The notes under the pieces were generated by a model that made no database searches, had not been told where the DNA came from, and saw nothing but the letters and a program-made list of their open reading frames with translations. DNA of 5,553 nt from an uncultured Collinsella sp. (lineage in GTDB: Bacteria; Actinomycetota; Coriobacteriia; Coriobacteriales; Coriobacteriaceae). Made by a program: the position numbers and the translations under genes. The stretch covers positions 1 through 5,553 of the forward strand of contig CATXML010000097.1 in NCBI GenBank assembly GCA_958372035.1, written 5' to 3'. Positions 1-4,956 of this stretch are shown here, in pieces. Numbering within the stretch: position 1 is the first letter of the stretch; every line of letters begins with the position of its first letter.

Positions 1-54
1 AGGTCAATGCCGCCTTGTTTCAAGGCACCTTGCTCGCTCTGGCGGGTTTTCGCT
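1..54 (+). repeat. Right half of a palindromic intergenic repeat (copy 1, cut by window edge)
   Basis: Positions 4-54 are identical to 3277-3327 (51 of 51 bases). Position 3 differs from 3276, and weaker similarity continues to about position 77. In the complete copy at 3224-3322 this segment is the right arm of a long imperfect hairpin, so the left arm of this copy probably lies just before the window. It ends with ggcgggtttt, a G+C-rich stem end followed by a T run, so it may also terminate transcription of an upstream plus-strand gene. The repeat carries a short open frame (MPPCFKAPCS...) in both copies, best read as a by-product of the repeat. Confidence 0.8.
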
Positions 55-87
55 GACTTTGCCAGAACATCGGTGTTGCCGTGGTTC

Positions 88-126
88 AACCTGCCAAAAA
101 GGGACAGGTTTATTTTGGCAGGTTTT
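88..126 (+). terminator. Hairpin with T run, possible intrinsic terminator
   Basis: aacctgccaaaa (88-99) and ttttggcaggtt (113-124) are perfect 12-bp inverted repeats around a 13-base loop. The right arm runs into tttt (123-126). The T run is on the plus-strand side, so it would act on transcription entering from the left. No plus-strand gene is visible before it in the window, so its partner gene is unknown. It may instead be part of the intergenic repeat cluster. Confidence 0.4.
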
Positions 127-168
127 ATCTGGGCAAACGTTGTTGGCGCAATGGGGACTGGTTTATAT

Positions 169-209
169 GCACCAAGTTGGTGCAAAGTAGCCTGACCCCT
201 TTGCACCAA
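169..209. repeat. Overlapping small inverted repeats built on a gcacca motif
   Basis: gcacca (169-174) pairs with tggtgc (178-183) around a 3-base loop. Alternatively, ttggtgcaaag (177-187) is a perfect 11-bp inverted match to ctttgcaccaa (199-209). The two hairpins are mutually exclusive because they share 178-183. The second abuts the terminator hairpin that starts at 212. No function can be assigned. Confidence 0.5.
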
Positions 210-278
210 AAAGTTGCGGTGAGATAGTGCTTGAATTGGCCTTTTTGAGGGCTAAACAGGAACTATCTCACCGCAACT
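208..278 (-). terminator. Intrinsic terminator of the coiled-coil gene
   Basis: Positions 212-228 and 262-278 are perfect 17-bp inverted repeats (agttgcggtgagatagt and its complement). A weaker inner stem, 236-241 with 250-255, lies in the 33-base loop. Read on the minus strand, the stem ends in TTTTT (212 down to 208). It lies 27 bases past the stop codon of the minus-strand gene at 305, the right place and orientation for a Rho-independent terminator. The loop is longer than usual, so a repeat-derived origin is possible. Confidence 0.65.
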
Positions 279-304
279 GCGTTGGGGCGTTTTTGGCAAC
301 CGGC

Positions 305-2086
305 TTACTTGCTCGCGAACAACCAGATTGCGATGATCACCAGGATTGCGGCGATGATGCAGGCGATGGCTCCGGTGAATTTGACGCGTGAGTCGCGGGT
401 TCGCTTGCGCACGTCGTCTTCGGCGGCCTCAAGTTGGGCAACTTCGCGCTCGGTCTCGGTATGCTCGGCCTTGTCGCGTGCCAAGGACCCGGCGAGCGAT
501 TCGGTGATTTCGGGATGGTCATGCACCTCGGTCGCCTGCTCGATAATCGACTGCGCATGCGCGGCATCTGCCCGGGCGTTTGCGATGGCCTGCTCTTGCT
601 CGCGGCGTGCCTTGTCCTGCGCGGTGATCTTTTCGCGCAGCTCGCGCTGACGCGTCGCGGCGGCAGTTTTTGCGGACTGCAGCTCGTCGCGCGCGGCATC
701 TGCCTCGGCCGTTACGGCCTGGTGCGCGCGTTTAGCGTCGGCGATGGGAGCCTGTGCCTGTTCGACGGCCTGCTCGGCGGCGGCAAGTGAATGCTCAAGA
801 TCGGCGGTCACGCGCGGAATGTCTTCCTCGGCCTTGCGGAGGGCGTCGGCAGCGTCGGAGATTTGCATAGACAACTCGCTGGTGCGCACGGTGTAATTGG
901 CGGGATTTGCCGAAGGGTTGCGCTGCAGCTCGGCATACTCGCGACGTAAGGTCTCGAGCTGTGCGCGCGTAGCATCGGCAGTTTGTCGTGCGGCGGCGAC
1001 ACCGGTATCGCGCTCAGCCTTCACCTTGTCGCGGATGCGCTTGGAATCTTCGAGTCGACGAACCAGGCGGTTGCCGGTCTCGCGCGAGCTCGCCTCGCGG
1101 GCTTCCACGGCGTCGAGTGCAGCCTTCAGGCGGAGTTCGGTCGCATCGTCCTCTGCCTTCATTTGCTCGAGCTGGCCCTTGAGCTCCGTCGCTTTGGCGG
1201 CATGGACATCACGGTTAATTTCAGCTGCTGCAGCGGTCTTTTGTGCCGTGGCGATTGCCTGGCGCTGGTCGGCGATGATCTGATCGTAGCGGCCTGCGAT
1301 GTCCTGGCGCGTCTCGAGCTCCTCTGCCTGGTCGGCGATACGCTGCGCAAGCTCGGACAGGTGGGCGCGGGCATCGGCGAGTGCCTTCTTGGCGGCGTTC
1401 ATTTCGCGCATGGCCGACGCGCCCTGGGCGATAAAAGTGCCCACGGCGTTAGCGGTGTTTGAAACGGCGCTCCCCAGGTCGCGGCTCGTGGCGGGGGCAT
1501 GCGAGGTGGTCGGGTGCGCGGCCTCGGCGGCATTCGTATCGGCAGTCTGCGGCGCGGCGATATTGCCGGTGCCGCCTTCGATCACAGAAAAGCCCGCTGC
1601 ATGCGGGTCGACGGCGTCCGCGCCGATCGTGGGATGCTCGAGCTGCAGAAACGAGGGCATAGTGCTGCCCTGATCGGCAACGGGGGTCTCGCCGGGTACA
1701 AAGGTCGAGGCGGCCTCGGCAGCCTCTTCCTCTTCGGCGTCAACGTCGGCATCGGCGACAGCGTCCTTCATCGCTTTGACGGCATCCATCATGGAGTCCA
1801 TGACGGCGTCGAGCTCTTCTTCCGAAGACACCTCGATGGGGCCCGCTGCTTGCGGAGCGTTCTCAGCCTTGGGCTCAGTATCGCTCGGGTCCGGCTGCTC
1901 TAGCTGCTCTTCTTTGTCTTGCTCTGCGGCGACATTTGCGTCTGCGGCCTCGTCTGCGGCGGCAGGAGCCTCCTCGACAGCGGCATCAATGCCGCCATCG
2001 CTTCTGGTGGAAGTATCGCAGTCGTCAATGGTGTCTGCGGAATTATCAATATGCTGTTGAGTCTGGGGGTCCAGCTCGTCTGTCAT
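305..2086 (-). CDS. Tail-anchored, acidic/alanine-rich coiled-coil membrane protein, function unknown
   Basis: I do not recognise a characterised family. The 593-residue product has three parts. Residues 1-200 are low-complexity, rich in Asp, Glu, Ala, Thr and Pro, and probably disordered. Residues about 220-560 are a long Ala/Glu/Arg/Gln-rich helical region typical of coiled coils, broken near 390-400 (NPSANPANYT) and 521-533 (VHDHPEITES). Residues about 571-590 form one hydrophobic segment (TGAIACIIAAILVIIAIWLF) ending in ASK. There is no signal peptide, and the basic residues before the segment (RKRTRDSRVK) suggest a cytoplasmic body with a C-terminal anchor. The start was chosen at 2086 because AGGAG (2100 to 2096) sits 9 bases upstream; the ATG at 2092 leaves only 3 bases, and the longer frame to 2218 would read through the ribosome binding site. 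The gene is divergent from the dehydrogenase gene and probably monocistronic. An envelope or scaffold role is only a guess; SMC-like hits would reflect coiled-coil composition. Confidence 0.8.
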   Translation of the reverse strand: MTDELDPQTQQHIDNSADTIDDCDTSTRSDGGIDAAVEEAPAAADEAADANVAAEQDKEEQLEQPDPSDTEPKAENAPQAAGPIEVSSEEELDAVMDSMMDAVKAMKDAVADADVDAEEEEAAEAASTFVPGETPVADQGSTMPSFLQLEHPTIGADAVDPHAAGFSVIEGGTGNIAAPQTADTNAAEAAHPTTSHAPATSRDLGSAVSNTANAVGTFIAQGASAMREMNAAKKALADARAHLSELAQRIADQAEELETRQDIAGRYDQIIADQRQAIATAQKTAAAAEINRDVHAAKATELKGQLEQMKAEDDATELRLKAALDAVEAREASSRETGNRLVRRLEDSKRIRDKVKAERDTGVAAARQTADATRAQLETLRREYAELQRNPSANPANYTVRTSELSMQISDAADALRKAEEDIPRVTADLEHSLAAAEQAVEQAQAPIADAKRAHQAVTAEADAARDELQSAKTAAATRQRELREKITAQDKARREQEQAIANARADAAHAQSIIEQATEVHDHPEITESLAGSLARDKAEHTETEREVAQLEAAEDDVRKRTRDSRVKFTGAIACIIAAILVIIAIWLFASK

Positions 2087-2095
2087 AGGCATGTG

Positions 2096-2100
2096 CTCCT
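2096..2100 (-). promoter_or_regulatory. Ribosome binding site fixing the coiled-coil gene start
   Basis: The minus strand reads AGGAG-cac-ATG-cct-ATG. The second ATG (2086) has a normal 9-base spacing, while the first (2092) has 3. This favours initiation at 2086 and excludes the upstream 44-codon extension to 2218. A TATCAT box at 2125-2120 (minus) could be the -10 element, but no matching -35 is visible. Confidence 0.65.
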
Positions 2101-2343
2101 CATCGTTGTTCGTCACCCTATGATAAAGTCTCGCGCCGACATCCCGCGCCCCGCAGCAAAGTTTCAAAACGTGTTCGATGACTCGTTGCGTTAACAAAAA
2201 CTCGGTCGCTCTATCCAATTTTTACTTGACATTCCCTTCGCCGAAAGACGTTGCACCGTTCGCCTGCCATGGGCTTTATTTTTCACTTGAACCCGCTAAA
2301 GTTGCATGTCAGCTTTTGGCGCGTGAAGTTGGATGCGCGCAGT

Positions 2344-2361
2344 CGACGGGCGGGCCCGTCG
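2344..2361 (+). promoter_or_regulatory. Leader hairpin just upstream of the dehydrogenase ribosome binding site
   Basis: cgacggg (2344-2350) and cccgtcg (2355-2361) form a 7-bp all-perfect, mostly G+C stem with a 4-base loop. It ends 6 bases before the GAAAGGA ribosome binding site (2368-2374). It could be an operator or a 5' UTR stem affecting translation or mRNA stability. The rest of the gap (2093-2380) shows no clear promoter: TTGACA at 2226-2231 has no -10 box at proper spacing. Confidence 0.35.
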
Positions 2362-2380
2362 CGATTTGAAAGGACTTTGT

Positions 2381-3181
2381 ATGGGACTTTTCACTGGTAA
2401 GACCGTGATCGTCACCGGCGGCGGCAAGGCCACGCTCAAGGACGGCTCCGCTGGCTCCATCGGCTACGGCATCGATATCGCCTTTGCCAAGGAGGGCGCG
2501 AACCTCGTCATCACCGGCCGCAACGTCGCCAAGCTCGAGGCCGCCAAGGAGTCTCTCGAGGCTGAGTACGGCGTCAAGGTTCTTCCTGTTCAGGCCGATG
2601 TTTCTGCCGGTCAGGACAACGAGGCCGTCGTGCAGAACGTTATCGACAAGGCGATTGAGGAGTTCGGTCGCATCGACGCCGTTGTTAACAACGCTCAGGC
2701 CAGCGCCTCGGGTGTGACCATCGCCGACCACACTATGGACCAGTTCAACCTGGCCATTTACTCCGGCTTGTATGCCACCTACCTGTACATGCAGAAGGCC
2801 TATCCGCACCTGAAGGAGACCAAGGGCTCCGTGGTCAACTTTGCTTCGGGCGCCGGCCTGTTTGGCAACTATGGCCAGTGCAGCTATGCTGCCGCCAAGG
2901 AGGGCATCCGCGGCCTGACTCGCGTCGCCGCCAACGAGTGGGGCAAGGACGGCATCAACGTCAACATCGTTTGCCCGCTTGCCTGGACTGCTGCGCTCGA
3001 GAACTTCCAGGATGCCTATCCCGAGGCGTTCAAGGCCAACGTCCACATGCCGCCGGCGGGCCACTACGGCGACGTCGAGAAGGAGATCGGCCGCGTGGTC
3101 GTTCAGCTTTGCGGCCCCGACTTTAAGTATATGAACGGCGAGACTGTCACCCTCGAGGGTGGCATGGGCCAGCGGCCCTAA
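2381..3181 (+). CDS. Short-chain dehydrogenase/reductase, probable NADP(H)-dependent 12alpha-hydroxysteroid dehydrogenase
   Basis: A 266-residue classical SDR with a Rossmann fold. It shows a glycine-rich loop TGGG...SIGYGI (residues 12-31), the NNAQ variant of NNAG (103-106), catalytic Ser156, and YxxxK with Tyr169 and Lys173. Arg47 after the second strand (ITGRN) suggests NADP(H). From memory, segments such as NNAQASASG, SGLYAT, NFASGAGLFGN, GQCSYAAAKEGIRGL and the C-terminal PDFKYM.GET.TLEGGMG.RP match clostridial and Eggerthella bile-acid 12alpha-HSDHs very closely. These oxidise or reduce the 12-hydroxyl of cholate and deoxycholate derivatives in the cytoplasm. The usual Asn of the SDR catalytic tetrad seems replaced (AIYSG, Ile126 region), as I recall for that family too. 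Start 2381 is chosen for GAAAGGA six bases upstream; an upstream ATG at 2333 adds 16 atypical residues. It appears monocistronic, ending in a hairpin/repeat block. Another steroid or an unrelated ketone substrate remains possible. Confidence 0.85.
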   Translation: MGLFTGKTVIVTGGGKATLKDGSAGSIGYGIDIAFAKEGANLVITGRNVAKLEAAKESLEAEYGVKVLPVQADVSAGQDNEAVVQNVIDKAIEEFGRIDAVVNNAQASASGVTIADHTMDQFNLAIYSGLYATYLYMQKAYPHLKETKGSVVNFASGAGLFGNYGQCSYAAAKEGIRGLTRVAANEWGKDGINVNIVCPLAWTAALENFQDAYPEAFKANVHMPPAGHYGDVEKEIGRVVVQLCGPDFKYMNGETVTLEGGMGQRP

Positions 3182-3183
3182 CA

Positions 3184-3210
3184 GTTACGCGGTTCTACGA
3201 ACCGCGTAAC
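3184..3210 (+). terminator. Perfect 12-bp hairpin after the dehydrogenase stop codon
   Basis: gttacgcggttc (3184-3195) and gaaccgcgtaac (3199-3210) are perfect inverted repeats with a 3-base loop, starting 3 bases after the TAA. There is no T run on either side, so it is not a textbook intrinsic terminator. It may protect the mRNA 3' end, with termination completed at the longer repeat hairpin just downstream (3224-3322). Confidence 0.55.
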
Positions 3211-3223
3211 CAGTTGACGCTGC

Positions 3224-3322
3224 AAACCCGCCAGAGCGGCAATCTGCCTTTCAACTTCGGCGGCATGATCAAAAGATCAATGCCGCCTTGTTTCAAGGCA
3301 CCTTGCTCGCTCTGGCGGGTTT
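3224..3322. repeat. Complete palindromic intergenic repeat (copy 2), long imperfect hairpin
   Basis: aaacccgccagagcg (3224-3238) pairs perfectly with 3308-3322 (15 bp). Pairing continues inward as gcaa/ttgc (3239-3242 with 3303-3306) and tgcctt/aaggca (3245-3250 with 3295-3300). After an internal loop it resumes as ggcggcat with atgccgcc (3259-3266 with 3279-3287, one bulged A) and gatc/gatc (3267-3270, 3275-3278), closed by an AAAA loop. T runs follow the outer stem on the plus strand (tttt at 3320-3323) and, more weakly, on the minus strand. The right arm is repeated at 1-54. This is a REP-like or MITE-like non-coding element that may also end the dehydrogenase transcript. Confidence 0.75.
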
Positions 3323-3379
3323 TCGCTTTCGGTGCCATAGCATCGGCGTTTGTGTTGTTGACAGAAGGCCTCTCATGGG

Positions 3380-3520
3380 TAGTCGTTGGGGATGTTCTTA
3401 AATGACTAGTCGAAAGGGACGCTCTTGTCGGCACCTGGGGACAGTCCCTGGGTGCCGGCGGATTGGGACACTCTTTTGCAAGATGGCGCTGAAGACTGTC
3501 CCCAACGACTAGTCGTTTAA
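3380..3520. repeat. Compound inverted-repeat element with GACTAGTC ends
   Basis: tagtcgttgggga (3380-3392) is a perfect 13-bp inverted match to 3499-3511. ttaaatgactagtcg (3398-3412) matches the complement of 3506-3520 at 14 of 15 bases. Both use overlapping parts of one right-hand arm, whose core cgactagtcg is itself a palindrome. Inside, ggcacctgggga (3430-3441) folds with tccctgggtgcc (3445-3456) with two G-U pairs and a CAG loop. ggggacagtc (3437-3446) is also an exact inverted match to gactgtcccc (3494-3503), so alternative folds exist. No open frame of note lies inside. It resembles REP/RAYT-type or other non-autonomous palindromic elements; no transposase is in the window. Confidence 0.65.
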
Positions 3521-3563
3521 TGCGCCAGTTTCTGTCGAGTCGGTGCTTCTGGCGGGTTGCTCG

Positions 3564-3569
3564 TATAAT
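3564..3569 (+). promoter_or_regulatory. Probable -10 box of the tgt promoter
   Basis: A perfect TATAAT lies 37 bases before the tgt start, after the repeat block. No convincing -35 hexamer is seen 16-18 bases upstream, and no TGn extension precedes it. The presence of this box suggests tgt is transcribed from its own promoter, not from the dehydrogenase gene. Confidence 0.5.
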
Positions 3570-3606
3570 GGTTTGCGTATGAGCCGCAACCAAGGAGTTC
3601 CAGTTT

Positions 3607-4746
3607 ATGGATCAAAACCTGTTTAAATTCGACCTGATCGCCGAGGACCCGACGACGCACGCGCGTGCCGGCGTGTTGCACACCCCGCACGGCGACATCG
3701 AGACGCCGATCTTTATGCCCGTGGGCACCAAGGCAAACGTCAAGGGCATCCCCACCGAGACCGTTAAGCAGCTCGGTGCGCAGATTGTGCTCGCCAACAC
3801 CTACCACCTGTCCATGCGTCCCGGCGAGGACACCATCGCCGAGCTGGGCGGACTGCATAAGTTCATGAACTGGCATGGCCCCATCCTCACCGACTCGGGC
3901 GGATTCCAGGTGTTTAGCCATAACGACGCCGTCAAGCTCACTGACGAGGGCGTGCGCTTTATCGTCAATGACTACGACGGCCGCCACGTGTTCTGGACGC
4001 CCGAGGACAACATGGCAATCGCCATGAAGCTCGGCTCCGACATCTGCATGCAGCTCGATCAGTGCCCCGGCTATCCCGCCACGCGCGCCTACGTCGAGCG
4101 CGCCGTGGAGCTGTCGAGCATGTGGGCCGAGCGCTGCTACAAGGCTCACACCCGCGATGACCAGGCACTCTTTGGCATCGTCCAGGGTGGCATGCATCTG
4201 GATCTGCGCCTGCGATCGCTGCGCCATCTGGAGGAGTGCGGTGACTTCCCCGGTTACGGCATCGGCGGCTACTCGGTGGGCGAGGACCACGAGACCATGT
4301 TCGAGACGCTGGCGCCGCTGGTTTCCGAGTACATGCCTAAGCACAAGCCGCGCTACCTCATGGGCGTCGGCAACCCTACCACGCTCGTGCGCGGCGTTGG
4401 CGTGGGCATCGACATGTTCGACTGCGTGCTGCCGACGCGCACCGGCCGCATGGGCACGGCGTTCTCCAGCGAGGGTCGCCTCAACTTCCGCAATGCGCGT
4501 TTTGCGCACGACGACGGCCCCATCGATCCCACCTGCACCTGCCCGGTGTGCACGGGCGGCTACAGCCGCGCGCTCATTCGCCACATGGTCACGCAGAAGG
4601 AGATGCTCGGCGGCATTCTGCTGTCGATGCACAACATCTACTATCTGCTCAACCTTATGCAGCGGGCCCGCCAGGCCATTATCGAGGGCCGTTACGGCGC
4701 GTTCGTGAGCGACTGGATGAACAGCCCTGCGGCGGTGGATTACTAA
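3607..4746 (+). CDS. tgt: Queuine/preQ1 tRNA-ribosyltransferase (tRNA-guanine transglycosylase)
   Basis: A 379-residue cytoplasmic enzyme of normal bacterial TGT length. It exchanges guanine-34 in GUN-anticodon tRNAs (Asp, Asn, His, Tyr) for a 7-deazaguanine base, a step in queuosine formation. Visible motifs, with roles by analogy to the Zymomonas enzyme, are TDSGGFQVFS (95-104, Asp96), MQLDQCP (Asp151), GIVQGG (190-195), GIGGYSVGE (218-226), PRYLMGVG (248-255) and MFDCVLPTR (270-278, nucleophile Asp272). The zinc site is CTCPVC with Cys310, Cys312 and Cys315 plus His342. AAGGAG (3592-3597) lies 9 bases upstream of the ATG. One oddity is GGYSVGE: most bacterial TGTs I recall have GGLAVGE or GGLSVGE, and this loop contacts the incoming base. 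No queuosine synthesis or transport genes are adjacent, so whether preQ1 or queuine is used cannot be told. Assignment is secure. Confidence 0.97.
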   Translation: MDQNLFKFDLIAEDPTTHARAGVLHTPHGDIETPIFMPVGTKANVKGIPTETVKQLGAQIVLANTYHLSMRPGEDTIAELGGLHKFMNWHGPILTDSGGFQVFSHNDAVKLTDEGVRFIVNDYDGRHVFWTPEDNMAIAMKLGSDICMQLDQCPGYPATRAYVERAVELSSMWAERCYKAHTRDDQALFGIVQGGMHLDLRLRSLRHLEECGDFPGYGIGGYSVGEDHETMFETLAPLVSEYMPKHKPRYLMGVGNPTTLVRGVGVGIDMFDCVLPTRTGRMGTAFSSEGRLNFRNARFAHDDGPIDPTCTCPVCTGGYSRALIRHMVTQKEMLGGILLSMHNIYYLLNLMQRARQAIIEGRYGAFVSDWMNSPAAVDY

Positions 4747-4795
4747 GGACGGCGCGGACGCTTGTGAGGCGTGAGCAACGGCAAAGGTCAAGCGG

Positions 4796-4842
4796 CGGTC
4801 GGTCGTCGTGTTCGCTAACACGGTCTGCGTGACCGCTGACCG
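4796..4842 (+). other. Branched hairpin region downstream of tgt
   Basis: cggtc (4796-4800) and ggtc (4801-4804) can pair with gaccg (4838-4842) and gacc (4831-4834), enclosing cgtgtt/aacacg (4807-4812 with 4817-4822, loop CGCT). A competing stem is cggtc/gaccg (4821-4825 with 4831-4835). No T run follows, so a terminator role for tgt is uncertain. The remaining gap between tgt and the next gene has no reading frame of merit. Confidence 0.3.
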
Positions 4843-4895
4843 ATGCCTTGCAAGCGTTTGATGCATCGTGGGTACCATACCGAATAGTTGATGTT

Positions 4896-4932
4896 CGGGC
4901 GGGTGTTTGACGCATGGCGTCGACCCCGCCCG
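4896..4932 (+). promoter_or_regulatory. Nested G+C-rich hairpin in the leader of the LOG-family gene (possible terminator or attenuator)
   Basis: cgggcggg (4896-4903) pairs perfectly with cccgcccg (4925-4932). Inside, gacgc (4909-4913) pairs with gcgtc (4917-4921) around ATG. The outer stem is followed by ttcctatttt, a broken T-rich run, so it could act as an intrinsic terminator after tgt or as an attenuator. A TACCAT box at 4873-4878 with TTGCAA at 4848-4853 (19-base spacer) is a weak promoter candidate upstream. Confidence 0.45.
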
Positions 4933-4933
4933 T

Positions 4934-4950
4934 TCCTATTTTCGATAGGA
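4934..4950 (+). promoter_or_regulatory. Hairpin covering the Shine-Dalgarno sequence of the LOG-family gene
   Basis: tcctat (4934-4939) and atagga (4945-4950) form a 6-bp stem with loop TTTCG. The right arm contains four of five bases of the ribosome binding site AGGAG (4947-4951), which lies 5 bases before the ATG at 4957. If it forms in the mRNA it would reduce ribosome access. The stem is A+U-rich and may melt readily, for example with temperature. The regulatory role is inferred. Confidence 0.4.
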
Positions 4951-4956
4951 GTACCC

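Noticed and set aside
7..195. Plus-strand 62-codon open frame beginning MPPCFKAPCS
   Set aside because: Its first half is the palindromic repeat, and the same frame occurs in the other copy at 3280-3405. It has no ribosome binding site and the rest crosses several hairpins.
2087..2218. 44-codon N-terminal extension of the coiled-coil protein
   Set aside because: It would translate through the AGGAG site at 2100-2096, is unlike the acidic composition that begins at 2086, and has no ribosome binding site of its own seen.
2226..2231. TTGACA hexamer upstream of the dehydrogenase as a -35 box
   Set aside because: No acceptable -10 hexamer occurs 16-18 bases downstream. A second TTGACA at 3358-3363 fails the same test.
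2309..3064. 251-codon minus-strand frame opposite the dehydrogenase
   Set aside because: Antisense shadow of the SDR gene, with no recognisable domain.
3195..3593. 132-codon minus-strand frame in the gap before tgt
   Set aside because: It consists of the two palindromic elements and part of the tgt promoter region and has low-complexity, repeat-derived sequence.
3517..4878. 453-codon minus-strand frame opposite tgt
   Set aside because: It lies antisense to the well-supported tgt gene and is a codon-bias shadow of G+C-rich coding DNA; its residues are His/Arg/Val-rich with no motif.
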